From contig NZ_WKKH01000005.1 of NCBI RefSeq assembly GCF_009674725.1, positions 1-64,000 on the forward strand: 64,000 nt of DNA, in the 5' to 3' direction. Below are positions 34,422-43,320 of the stretch, piece after piece. The notes under the pieces were generated by a model. It did no database searches. It saw only the letters and a program-made list of their open reading frames with translations, and was not told the DNA's origin. A program made the position numbers and the translations under genes. Source of the DNA: Pedobacter petrophilus. GTDB taxonomy: Bacteria > Bacteroidota > Bacteroidia > Sphingobacteriales > Sphingobacteriaceae. Position 1 is the first letter of the stretch. Each line of letters starts with the position of its first letter.

Positions 34422-37400
34422 TTAAAAGCCAATGGTTGCAGTGAAACCATAAATGCGGGTTGGCGGCGTCTGATTTAAGTTATTTACACCTTGTGCATTT
34501 CCCGTTCCTACATTAATTTCCGGATCGGTATAAATGTTATCGCTCGGTCTGAACATAAACAGGTTTCTTCCAATCAGGGCAATGCTGGCATTTTTAATAA
34601 ACTTAGCCCTGTTTTGGAGCCATTGGGTTGGCACATGGTAAGCCAAAGAAAGCTCTCTGATTTTCCAGAATGCAGCACTCATTACATAGTTAGAAGCGGT
34701 ATTGGTGCGAATCCCATCGCCCCAGAATGAGCCGTTACCCTGAATCGTTGTGGTATTGGTATTCGGCACATACACCCCTGGTGAGGTTTCAATAACTGAA
34801 TTAGGATAAATGAAACGCTCACGTCCTGCCTGACCGGAAGTATAACTAATCCCGGCAAAATCAAGTGTACTGGCAAAACTATTGTAGAAAACATTACCAC
34901 TGCGGTATTCTGCTACACCAGATAAAGTGAAGTTTTTGAAAGTGAAGCTGGTGTTAATACCCAACACACTGCTAGGATTGGTTTGTCCGAAATCTTTATT
35001 AATTGGATTAGAAAGTGGCAAGCCGGTATTTGCATCTACAATTACGCGACCGTCCGGATCTGTTTGATAACTACTTACCTGTAATGAAGGAAAACTCTGG
35101 CCTACCACGATATAGTTATTATCGCCAATACCCAATTGGTTCTGACCTTGATATAGTGACAGTACCTTATTGGTGTTATAAGAATAATTCACACCAACAT
35201 TCCATCTAAATCCATTTGACAGACCTATAACCGGTGCAGCATTTAAGCTAAACTCAATCCCTTTGTTTTCGCCCTCACCTGTATTAATAATGGCACTGTT
35301 ATAACCTGTTGTACCAGATAAATCTATCCCGTTAATAATCTCCTGGTCTTTGGTGTTTTGAAGATATGCAGAAGTTTCTAAAGTAATGCGGTTATTTAAA
35401 AAGCCGATATCAAAACCAATTTCCTTTGAAATTGTCTGCTCTGGTTTTAAGTTTGGATCATACACGGTATTATCAATTGAGTAACCTGCAGTGCCGCCAT
35501 ATGGGAAGTTCCCTGCCGGGCTTATAGTAGAAACCAATCTATATGGATCTATCTGCACTGCATACACTTTTGAGATTCCTCCGCGGATTTTTAAATTACT
35601 AATTATCTTGCTCTCCTTTAATGCCGGAATCGCATCCGTAAGGGTTAAAGCTGCATCAATTGCAGGATAGAAGAAAGAACGGTTACTTTGTGCCAATCGC
35701 GAATCCCAGTCATTTCTACCAGAAATATGGATGGTTAAGTAATCATTGTAAGTAGCCGTTACATCACCAAAAACACCCAATTGACGGGAGTTGCGTTCCG
35801 TTTCAGAACCTACAATTTCACCCGTTCGGTTATTAATGTTAAACAGGTTATCAACCACTAAATTTGAACCGGATTGCGATAGGTATTTGTAATTCTTCTG
35901 GATTACCTGCGCACCACCTATCAGCGTAAATTTAAATTGATTAAACGTTTTAGTTGCGGTAGCCAGAAAATCTCCTGTGTATCTGCTTTCAAATTCATTA
36001 TAATCGCCTACTGAAGACCTAACATATTGCGTAGCAGCTGCTGCTTTACCAGAGTCATGCGCAAAGTCTGAATATGTAAAGGCATAATTCTTATTTTTGC
36101 CCTGGGTGTTTTTGCTGCTAAAACCACCTCTGGCCAATAAGCTCAACCAATCTACCGGCTTATAAGTGAAGGATAAATTACCCAATAAATCATCTCTTCT
36201 TTCATTGTTACGGTATTGTTGTAAGCCAAAATAAGGACTGCTGTAATAATCATTATAGTAATCATTAGGGTTACCATATTTCGAGGTCAAATCACTGTAC
36301 TCTGTTAAAGGAACATTACCTGGTGTATTAATAATATTATTATATACCTGGTTGGTACTTTTATCGTAGTTTCTCTGCGTATAATTAAAGGAATAATCGG
36401 CGAAAAACTTATCCAGTTTACGTGTTCCGTTAATCCGGATGGCTGTTCTGTTCGATTTATCACCGGGTACATATCCCTTACTATTTACGCGTTGCAGGTT
36501 AATGTACGTGGTTCCGTTTTCATTTCCACCAGAGTAAGTAAGATCGTTTTGTTCATCAATCCCGGTTTCAAAGAAGCTTTCTTTCTCTCCATCTTTATAG
36601 CTATAAGGAACCATCTGGTATGTGCCATCTTCCAGCACGCGACCTAGTGGCCTGATGCTGCCATCAAAACGTTCTCCAAAGGTTTGATTTTCAAAAGGCG
36701 TATATAACCCAAATCCAAAATCATCCTGTGTAGTTCCGCCACCAAACTCCTTCTGCTCCTTAGGGAAGTAACTTAAACGATTTAGTAAAGTTGAATTAGT
36801 AAAGCTTATGCCACCTCCATTAGGAGTTCCCCTTTTGGTACTTACAATGATTACACCGTTTGATGCATCTGAACCATAAAGCGCAGCAGCGTTGGCACCT
36901 TTTAAGATGTTCACATTTTCAATATCATTCGGATTGATCGAATTTAACTGACTAAGCGGCACAATAATCCCATCCAATACCAAAAGCGCCTGATTGTTTC
37001 CGGTAAAAGACCGGTTACCACGCAACACAACCCTTACCTGATCACCTGCATCGATTTGGTTATTTGCCTGGTTAATCTGTAAACCGGCAACCTTACCGGA
37101 TAAACCTGTTGCAAGGTTGGTTGGCCTGCTGGAAGTTAAGGCTTTACCTGTTACCTGTTGCGTAGCATAACCAATTTCTTTTGGCTTACGTTTAATTCCT
37201 AAAGCGGTAGAAATCGTAACCTCACTCAGGCTTTTCGAATCCGGCTCAAGGCCAACATTGAAATTTGATTGTGAACCAACTGTAATTTCCTTAGCTACAA
37301 ACCCAATGTAAGAGAACTGTAACACATCATTTGGACTAACATTGATTGTAAATTTTCCATCAGAACTGGTGGAAACGGCTTTACTTGTCGCCTTTACACG

Positions 37401-37532
37401 AACACTTACACCTGGAAGAGGCAGCCCATCGCCAGATGCAATCACTTTTCCAGTAACATTTTTACTTTGCGCATTTGACTGAATGATGCCACAAAATAAA
37501 AATATGACTAAACACAGTACGAGTTTTTTCAT
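34422..37532 (-). CDS. SusC/RagA-family TonB-linked outer-membrane transporter
   Basis: This 1036-residue protein has a signal peptide ending near SNAQ (19-22). It continues with a carboxypeptidase-regulatory-like domain (about 24-105), a plug (about 115-235, with VLDGIIVPLSQLNSINPNDI and ALYGSDASNGVIIV) and a long 22-strand-type barrel to a terminal Phe. It imports a nutrient with energy from TonB, together with the SusD protein encoded next. No glycoside hydrolase, peptidase or regulator belongs to the same operon, so the cargo is unknown. Confidence 0.94.
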   Translation of the reverse strand: MKKLVLCLVIFLFCGIIQSNAQSKNVTGKVIASGDGLPLPGVSVRVKATSKAVSTSSDGKFTINVSPNDVLQFSYIGFVAKEITVGSQSNFNVGLEPDSKSLSEVTISTALGIKRKPKEIGYATQQVTGKALTSSRPTNLATGLSGKVAGLQINQANNQIDAGDQVRVVLRGNRSFTGNNQALLVLDGIIVPLSQLNSINPNDIENVNILKGANAAALYGSDASNGVIIVSTKRGTPNGGGISFTNSTLLNRLSYFPKEQKEFGGGTTQDDFGFGLYTPFENQTFGERFDGSIRPLGRVLEDGTYQMVPYSYKDGEKESFFETGIDEQNDLTYSGGNENGTTYINLQRVNSKGYVPGDKSNRTAIRINGTRKLDKFFADYSFNYTQRNYDKSTNQVYNNIINTPGNVPLTEYSDLTSKYGNPNDYYNDYYSSPYFGLQQYRNNERRDDLLGNLSFTYKPVDWLSLLARGGFSSKNTQGKNKNYAFTYSDFAHDSGKAAAATQYVRSSVGDYNEFESRYTGDFLATATKTFNQFKFTLIGGAQVIQKNYKYLSQSGSNLVVDNLFNINNRTGEIVGSETERNSRQLGVFGDVTATYNDYLTIHISGRNDWDSRLAQSNRSFFYPAIDAALTLTDAIPALKESKIISNLKIRGGISKVYAVQIDPYRLVSTISPAGNFPYGGTAGYSIDNTVYDPNLKPEQTISKEIGFDIGFLNNRITLETSAYLQNTKDQEIINGIDLSGTTGYNSAIINTGEGENKGIEFSLNAAPVIGLSNGFRWNVGVNYSYNTNKVLSLYQGQNQLGIGDNNYIVVGQSFPSLQVSSYQTDPDGRVIVDANTGLPLSNPINKDFGQTNPSSVLGINTSFTFKNFTLSGVAEYRSGNVFYNSFASTLDFAGISYTSGQAGRERFIYPNSVIETSPGVYVPNTNTTTIQGNGSFWGDGIRTNTASNYVMSAAFWKIRELSLAYHVPTQWLQNRAKFIKNASIALIGRNLFMFRPSDNIYTDPEINVGTGNAQGVNNLNQTPPTRIYGFTATIGF

Positions 37533-37807
37533 AATTCTTTAGCTTGTTTTAGTTAATAATCCCCGAATTACAGTTATTTCTTTCAATAAATCAAAATTTT
37601 TAACATATATCTTTAAAAAAGATTAAATTGCTTTTAAATTATCACTAAAATGTTTTAGCATGAAAGAGTTTCTATACAAAACCCTTACTAAAAACTACTT
37701 ATTTTAGCTTTTTTTATATTTGTTTTCATTCTGGTTTCTAAAAAATATTTTATCAGAATGAAACTAAACGAAAGACATTATCTTTTTAACTTTTTATAAA
37801 ATAACTC

Positions 37808-38452
37808 ATGAAAAAACTTGCTTTTTTTCTGCTCTTTATTGCAGCAGTAACATCGTCTTCTGCACAAAATGTAACGGTAGGCCCGGGCGAGAAACCGCTT
37901 TTAAAAACTCTTATAAAAACTCCGGTAGAAGGAAGCGCTTATTTTAATGATCGTTATGGCAAAGGGAAAATAAGAACTGTTAGCCAAAAAGAGTTTGAAG
38001 TCAAAAACCTCCGGTATAATTTAGATACCCAGCAACTGGAATATACAGAAAATGATCAGGTGTATGCCATTCAGGATTCTGTGCAATCTTTTACGCTTTC
38101 TGACCCATCCGGAAAAATCCACACCTTCGAAAAAGTAAAAAATATTACACCCCGGCCGTTTTTTGAGCTCTTGGTTAACGGACATAAAAAATTATATAAA
38201 TTAAACGAGGCAAAAAAACAAACCACTGAAGATTACTATACCAAAAGAAAAACAAGCAAAATGGTGCGTCAAGACAGCTACTTTGCCAGCGAAGATGATA
38301 AATTTCAAAAGATTAACCCATCTGTAAAAGGATTAAGCAGCGTGTTGGCCAATCAGCGTGAGCAAATCAAAACGTTTATTACACAAGAAAACTTAGACTT
38401 AAAATCAGATGCCGACCTGGTTGCGGTGTTTAAATTTTACAATAGCCTTTAA
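37808..38452 (+). CDS. Exported protein of unknown function
   Basis: This 214-residue protein has a signal peptide ending near SSAQ (residues 17-20). The mature part is rich in Lys, Asp and aromatic residues and lacks a known motif. It could be a periplasmic protein, but I do not recognise the family. It is a single gene, divergent from susC, ending at a strong hairpin (38459-38500). A TATATTTG -7-like box lies at 37715-37722. Confidence 0.7.
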   Translation: MKKLAFFLLFIAAVTSSSAQNVTVGPGEKPLLKTLIKTPVEGSAYFNDRYGKGKIRTVSQKEFEVKNLRYNLDTQQLEYTENDQVYAIQDSVQSFTLSDPSGKIHTFEKVKNITPRPFFELLVNGHKKLYKLNEAKKQTTEDYYTKRKTSKMVRQDSYFASEDDKFQKINPSVKGLSSVLANQREQIKTFITQENLDLKSDADLVAVFKFYNSL

Positions 38453-38458
38453 TTAAAA

Positions 38459-38500
38459 GCTTCGGGTCCGAAGGCAGCTAAAAACATTCGGACCCGAAGC
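38459..38500 (+). terminator. Terminator after the exported protein gene
   Basis: GCTTCGGGTCCGAA (38459-38472) pairs perfectly with TTCGGACCCGAAGC (38487-38500) around a 14-base loop, 6 bases past the stop codon. The short T run after it is weak. Confidence 0.75.
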
Positions 38501-38884
38501 ATTTCAACATGCTGCTTACTTTTACGGCCCAATCCTGGCAAATGCTGATATAAAAATCATTCATAGTGACTAGTTTTTACGCAACAGATCCACTTTCTGT
38601 CCGGATTTAAGCTTCACTTCATCTCCTATCTTTCCTGACTTCGGCATTACGTTAGTGCGATATATTTATCCTATTTTTGTAAAAGAAGGGAAAAGGAACC
38701 GCGATGTTGAAAAAATCTATCGATTATCCACACATCATTATTGCAACAATAAGCTTTATTTTCAGCCGTTTACATCGTTTTCAACAATCGATGTTAATAA
38801 TTATTTCTAAAGCGGATAATTTAATTTGGTAAACTTATATTGTATTTTTCTGCCAATTGGCACGGTTCTTTAATTTAATTGTAT
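38501..38884. other. oriC: Candidate replication origin region
   Basis: This gene-free region holds a perfect DnaA box TTATCCACA (38724-38732). Two TTTTCAACA boxes flank it in opposite orientation: TGTTGAAAA at 38705-38713 and TTTTCAACA at 38778-38786, the latter bracketed by ACATCG (38772-38777) and CGATGT (38789-38794). An AT-rich stretch follows (about 38791-38880). The prevailing gene direction changes from minus to plus here. A single perfect 9-mer box could occur by chance in a window of this size, so this is a candidate only. The promoter of the TPR gene also lies here. Confidence 0.4.
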
Positions 38885-40288
38885 ATGGAAGAAGAATTCT
38901 TTTTTGAATCCAACGAAGACGCACAACGTTCGGTAGAACGCTACGAAGAGATGATCCGTAATCAGGATCAATACTTTTTCGATGCAGGCGCCTTTGAGTA
39001 TATTGTAGATTTTTACATTGAAAAAAATGATCCGGTAAAGGCTTTGCAAGTGGTAGATTACGCTGTTAATCAACACCCTTATGCAACCGTATTTTTAATC
39101 AAGCAGACACATCTTTATATTTTAACAAACGATCATGACAGGGCTTTTCTTGCCTTGCAAAAAGCCGAATTACTGGAACCATCAGAACCGGATATTTACT
39201 TATTGCGTGGTAACATTTACCAGAATACCGAACGTTATAGCGAGGCACTGGAAAATTATGAAAAGGCTTTAAGCTTGGCAGAAAGCACAGATGAGGTACT
39301 TTTGCAAATGGCTTATGTGTATCAAAGCATGGGCGATTATGAAAGTGCAATTACTTATATTAAGCTTAGTTTAGAACAAAATATGGAAAACCAGGATGGC
39401 CTTTACGAGTTGGCCTTCTGTTACGACGTGTTGGATAAGCAGGAAGAAAGCATCAAATTTTATCAGCAATACATCGATACCGATCCTTATTCTTATGCGG
39501 CCTGGTATAACCTGGGCAACAGTTTCCATAAGCTGAATCTTTTTGAAAAAGCCATCGACGCTTACGATTATGCCATTTTAATCAAAGAAGATTTCAGCTC
39601 TGCTTACTTTAACAAAGGTAACGCATTGGTGCAATTGGATAAATACGACGAAGCGATAGAGGTTTATAAGCACACTTTTGAGTATGAGCAACCCAATGCA
39701 GACACTTACTGTGCCATTGGCGAATGCTACGAGAAGTTAGAAAAAATGGATGAGGCCCGTTCATATTACAAGAAATCGGTAAAAATGGACCCGAAGATGG
39801 CTGATGCCTGGTTCGGGATAGGCGTAACCCTGAACCATGAAGAACGTTATTTTGAATCTTTGCATTTTTATAAAAAAGCAATCGATTTAGAAGCTGAAAA
39901 TCCGGATTTCTGGTTTGCGATGGCTGATGCCTACTATAAGCTTGGTCAGATTGAAGAATCCATAGTAGCTTACGAAAAGGTTTTGGAATATAATCCTTTG
40001 GATATAGAAGCCTGGCTGGATTTCAGTACGGTGCTATACGAGCAAGGCAAATTATTAGAAGCATCGGAAACGATGGCAGAAGCGATAAAGAATAATCCGG
40101 AAGCCGCCGAACTTTATTACCGCATGGTGGCTTACCTGTTTGCACTTGGAAATTATGCAGATGCACTGGGATTTTTAGAAACTGCGTTAACCACTGATCC
40201 GGATAAGCACTATATTTTGTTCGAGTATTTGCCTCAATTGCAGGATAACAGCGCCATTATCAACGTTATTAACCGCTATATTAGATAA
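38885..40288 (+). CDS. Tetratricopeptide repeat protein
   Basis: This 467-residue soluble protein is made almost wholly of about ten to twelve TPR helix pairs (for example AWYNLGNSFHKLNLFEKAIDAY, AYFNKGNALVQLDKYDEAIEVY). It has no signal peptide and an acidic N-terminus, so it is a cytosolic interaction scaffold. I start it at the ATG at 38885; a TTG two codons earlier is possible. It heads a plus-strand run with phosphosulfolactate synthase, aroE and gldD, an arrangement I associate with Bacteroidetes. No partner can be named. Confidence 0.85.
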   Translation: MEEEFFFESNEDAQRSVERYEEMIRNQDQYFFDAGAFEYIVDFYIEKNDPVKALQVVDYAVNQHPYATVFLIKQTHLYILTNDHDRAFLALQKAELLEPSEPDIYLLRGNIYQNTERYSEALENYEKALSLAESTDEVLLQMAYVYQSMGDYESAITYIKLSLEQNMENQDGLYELAFCYDVLDKQEESIKFYQQYIDTDPYSYAAWYNLGNSFHKLNLFEKAIDAYDYAILIKEDFSSAYFNKGNALVQLDKYDEAIEVYKHTFEYEQPNADTYCAIGECYEKLEKMDEARSYYKKSVKMDPKMADAWFGIGVTLNHEERYFESLHFYKKAIDLEAENPDFWFAMADAYYKLGQIEESIVAYEKVLEYNPLDIEAWLDFSTVLYEQGKLLEASETMAEAIKNNPEAAELYYRMVAYLFALGNYADALGFLETALTTDPDKHYILFEYLPQLQDNSAIINVINRYIR

Positions 40289-40349
40289 CAGCCTTTTGAG
40301 AAAAATTTAACAAATAAATCTCAAATTTTTTTTTCACTTTTGTACGCAT

Positions 40350-41117
40350 ATGAATTACCCATTATTAAACGTTCCTGAACGTCCTGCTAAACCACGCCAG
40401 AATGGCCTTACAATGGTTATGGATAAAGGATTAAGCCTGCGCCAGGTGGAAGATTTTATTGAAGTTGCCGGTGTACATACAGATATCGTAAAATTAGGCT
40501 GGGCGACATCACACGTGACGCCAAAACTTAAAGAAAAATTAGCTTTATATAAAAGTGCCGGTATTCCTACCTATTTCGGAGGAACATTGTTTGAAGCTTT
40601 TATCATACGTGACCAGTTTTCAGATTATCAGCGCATTTTAGACCAATATGGAATGGAATATGCTGAAGTATCAGATGGTTCTATTGAAATTGAGCATGAC
40701 TTGAAATGTGGCTACATTACTGAACTGGCTAAACAGGTTACCGTAATTTCTGAAGTGGGCAGTAAAGATGCAGCTAAAATATTTGCGCCATACAAATGGA
40801 TCAAATTAATGAAGGCTGAAATCGAAGCTGGCGCATGGAAAGTAATTGCGGAAGCACGTGAAGGTGGAAACGTAGGTATTTACCGTGGTAGTGGCGAGGT
40901 TCGTGAAGGTTTAGTTGATGAAATTTTAACGCAAATCCCTGAAGAAACCATTATCTGGGAAGCACCACAAAAAGAACAACAGGTTTGGTTTATCAAATTA
41001 ATCGGAACAAATGTAAACCTGGGCAACATTGCACCGGCCGAAGTGATTCCATTAGAAACCATTCGTTTAGGGTTAAGAGGCGATACGTTCGACTATTTCC
41101 TAAACCAGACAAAATAA
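40350..41117 (+). CDS. Phosphosulfolactate synthase (ComA family)
   Basis: This 255-residue TIM-barrel protein matches the ComA family, which adds sulfite to phosphoenolpyruvate to give phosphosulfolactate. VKLGWATSHV (47-56), YFGGTLFE (76-83), EVSDGSIEI (106-114) and SEVGSKD (134-140) are family-like blocks. In archaea this starts coenzyme M synthesis. In Bacteroidetes the product could instead feed sulfolactate or cysteate and sulfonolipids, which is inference. It lies 61 bases after the TPR gene and before aroE, with no other sulfonate gene in view. Confidence 0.82.
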   Translation: MNYPLLNVPERPAKPRQNGLTMVMDKGLSLRQVEDFIEVAGVHTDIVKLGWATSHVTPKLKEKLALYKSAGIPTYFGGTLFEAFIIRDQFSDYQRILDQYGMEYAEVSDGSIEIEHDLKCGYITELAKQVTVISEVGSKDAAKIFAPYKWIKLMKAEIEAGAWKVIAEAREGGNVGIYRGSGEVREGLVDEILTQIPEETIIWEAPQKEQQVWFIKLIGTNVNLGNIAPAEVIPLETIRLGLRGDTFDYFLNQTK

Positions 41118-41123
41118 AAATAC

Positions 41124-41193
41124 TGACCTTGCGAGGCAAAAAGCAATCTTAAATCTGCTGATTTAGTCTGATTGCTTTCTGCTTCGCATTGAC
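41124..41193. repeat. Decayed REP-like palindrome
   Basis: TTGCGAGGCAAAAAGCAATC on the left pairs imperfectly with GATTGCTTTCTGCTTCGCA on the right, with TGAC and TGACG at the two ends. It resembles the 27538-27623 element and fills most of the gap between phosphosulfolactate synthase and aroE. Confidence 0.65.
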
Positions 41194-41204
41194 GTAATAT
41201 ACAC

Positions 41205-41948
41205 ATGAAAACTTACGGCTTAATCGGATTTCCGCTATCTCATTCTTTTTCTAAAAAGTATTTTACAGAAAAATTTTTAAATGACGGCATTGCTGATCAT
41301 CAGTATGAGCTTTATTCTATCGAAAACGTCAAATCTCTTCCTGATTTATTAAGTAGTAATGAATCAATTTGCGGTTTAAACGTTACCATTCCACATAAAG
41401 TAAGTGTTTTGCCTTTCTTAAATGAGATTGAAGAAGCTGCAGAAAAAATTGGCGCAGTGAATTGCATCTGTGTAAAACGTTTTCAAGGCGAGACTTATTT
41501 AAAAGGTTTCAATACCGATGCCTATGGTTTTGAGAAATCTTTAACTCCACTCTTGCAACCGCAACACACCAAAGCCTTGGTTTTTGGCGATGGCGGAGCA
41601 GCCAAGGCCGTTAAATACGTATTAAAGAAACTAAAAATCGAATTTCAGGTGGTGGTGCGCAGCGTAACAGAAAATGCCATCTTATATTCCGAAGTAACAC
41701 CTGAAATTTTAGCTAGCCATAAATTACTGATCAACACTACGCCCCTGGGCATGTCGCCGAATATAGATACATTTCCGGAAATAGATTTTACACATATCGC
41801 AGACCAGCATCTGGCATATGATTTGGTTTACAATCCACTGGAAACTACCTTTCTTTTAAAAGCTGCAGCACGTGGGGCGGTTACTAAAAATGGCCTGGAA
41901 ATGTTGCATCAACAAGCGGAGAAAGCCTGGGCAATATGGAATAGATAG
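41205..41948 (+). CDS. aroE: Shikimate dehydrogenase
   Basis: This 247-residue enzyme reduces 3-dehydroshikimate to shikimate with NADPH in aromatic amino acid synthesis. The substrate site SHSFSKKYF (13-21) and NVTIPHK (62-68) with the catalytic lysine, and the nucleotide motif GDGGAAKAV (about 127-135), are all present. It is shorter than the E. coli enzyme, as is common in Bacteroidetes. It is followed 49 bases later by gldD. Confidence 0.94.
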   Translation: MKTYGLIGFPLSHSFSKKYFTEKFLNDGIADHQYELYSIENVKSLPDLLSSNESICGLNVTIPHKVSVLPFLNEIEEAAEKIGAVNCICVKRFQGETYLKGFNTDAYGFEKSLTPLLQPQHTKALVFGDGGAAKAVKYVLKKLKIEFQVVVRSVTENAILYSEVTPEILASHKLLINTTPLGMSPNIDTFPEIDFTHIADQHLAYDLVYNPLETTFLLKAAARGAVTKNGLEMLHQQAEKAWAIWNR

Positions 41949-41997
41949 TTTTTCTCTGTGTTAAGGCAAGGAACAATAATCAAGATTATAAAGAACA

Positions 41998-42588
41998 ATG
42001 AAGTTAAAATACATCATCCTTTTTCAAGTTGTTCTGCTGATCACCTTTTCGGCATGCCGGGATAATGATTATAGTCCTAAACCGAGAGCTTACTATCGCA
42101 TTGAGTTTCCAAAAAAAGCCTATCAAACAATGTTAGCGCCCATGCCATTCCGTTTTGATTATCCAAAATATGCTACATTGGAGAAAGATCTAAGTCGCGA
42201 TGCTCAAAAGAACTGGTATAACCTTCACTTTAAACAATTTAACGGTTACCTGCATTTAACTTACTATGACGTAACGGGCAAAGGGGAATATGAAAACATG
42301 GTGGAAGATGCGCGAAAATTAGCCTTTAAGCATACCATCAAAGCCAGCGCGATTGATCAGAAAGTAATTTATTATCCCGATAGGAAAGTATATGGCATTT
42401 ATTACGCAATAGAAGGCAATACTGCTTCTTCTGTTCAGTTTTTCTTAACAGACAGCACCAAACATTATTTCAGGGGTGCCTTATATTTCAACGAGCGTCC
42501 TCAATATGATTCGATTGCACCCGTAATCAGTTTCATTAAAAAAGATATAGATACCTTAATCTCTAACTTCAGGTGGAAAAACCAATAA
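41998..42588 (+). CDS. gldD: Gliding motility lipoprotein GldD
   Basis: This 196-residue lipoprotein has a lipobox FSAC with Cys20. The mature part begins with the conserved YSPKPRAYYRIEFP stretch. GldD is one of the Flavobacterium gliding proteins linked to the type IX secretion and motility apparatus and is kept in many Bacteroidetes. It lies between aroE and an MBL hydrolase gene, with only 4 bases before the latter. Other gliding genes are not in the window, so motility itself cannot be claimed. Confidence 0.88.
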   Translation: MKLKYIILFQVVLLITFSACRDNDYSPKPRAYYRIEFPKKAYQTMLAPMPFRFDYPKYATLEKDLSRDAQKNWYNLHFKQFNGYLHLTYYDVTGKGEYENMVEDARKLAFKHTIKASAIDQKVIYYPDRKVYGIYYAIEGNTASSVQFFLTDSTKHYFRGALYFNERPQYDSIAPVISFIKKDIDTLISNFRWKNQ

Positions 42589-42592
42589 CATT

Positions 42593-43231
42593 ATGATTAC
42601 CGTAAAAAGCTTAACATTTAATGCCTATAGTGAGAATACATATGTTTTATTTGATGAAACAAAGGAGTGTGTAATCATAGATCCGGGAATGTATGAGGGC
42701 TACGAACAAAATGAGCTGGTTTCTTTCCTCAAGGAAAATGGCCTTAAACCCGTTTTATTGCTGAATACACATTGCCACATCGACCACGTGTTCGGAAATA
42801 AATTTGTATTTGATACCTACGGATTGAAACCACAGTTTCATAAAGGAGAGCTGGAAGTCTTAAATGCGGTTCCGGCTTATGCACCGGCAATGGGTTTTAC
42901 GCAATACCAGATTTCTCCGCTTCCAGACACTTTCTTAACGGAAGCCGATACGATCAACTTCGGAAACAGTTCGCTTTCTATCATTTTTGCGCCTGGCCAT
43001 TCACCTGCCCATTTATGCTTTTACAGCAAAGCCGATCATACTTTAATGGGTGGCGATGTGTTGTTTCAGGGCAGCATCGGCCGGACAGATCTTCCCGGCG
43101 GGAATCATCAGCAATTAATTCAAAACATTTCACAGCGCCTGTTCGTTCTACCTGATGAAACCACAGTTTATCCGGGCCATGGTCCGGCTACAACTATTGG
43201 TTACGAGAAAAAACATAACCCATTCTTCTAA
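42593..43231 (+). CDS. Metallo-beta-lactamase fold hydrolase (glyoxalase II-like)
   Basis: This 212-residue cytosolic protein has the zinc motif THCHIDH (His60, His62, Asp64, His65), further metal ligands in GHSPAH and GGDVLFQGSIGRTD, and a late YPGHGP histidine. The pattern fits the small hydroxyacylglutathione hydrolase-like group. Its thioester substrate is unknown. It follows gldD after 4 bases, suggesting joint transcription. Confidence 0.88.
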   Translation: MITVKSLTFNAYSENTYVLFDETKECVIIDPGMYEGYEQNELVSFLKENGLKPVLLLNTHCHIDHVFGNKFVFDTYGLKPQFHKGELEVLNAVPAYAPAMGFTQYQISPLPDTFLTEADTINFGNSSLSIIFAPGHSPAHLCFYSKADHTLMGGDVLFQGSIGRTDLPGGNHQQLIQNISQRLFVLPDETTVYPGHGPATTIGYEKKHNPFF

Positions 43232-43320
43232 ATGCGAGCGAAGGAAGTAGATCCTGTGCAATTAATGCACAATTGTTTGTTTCACATTTTCCAACTTACA
43301 TTTTAACTATCTTTACCGCT

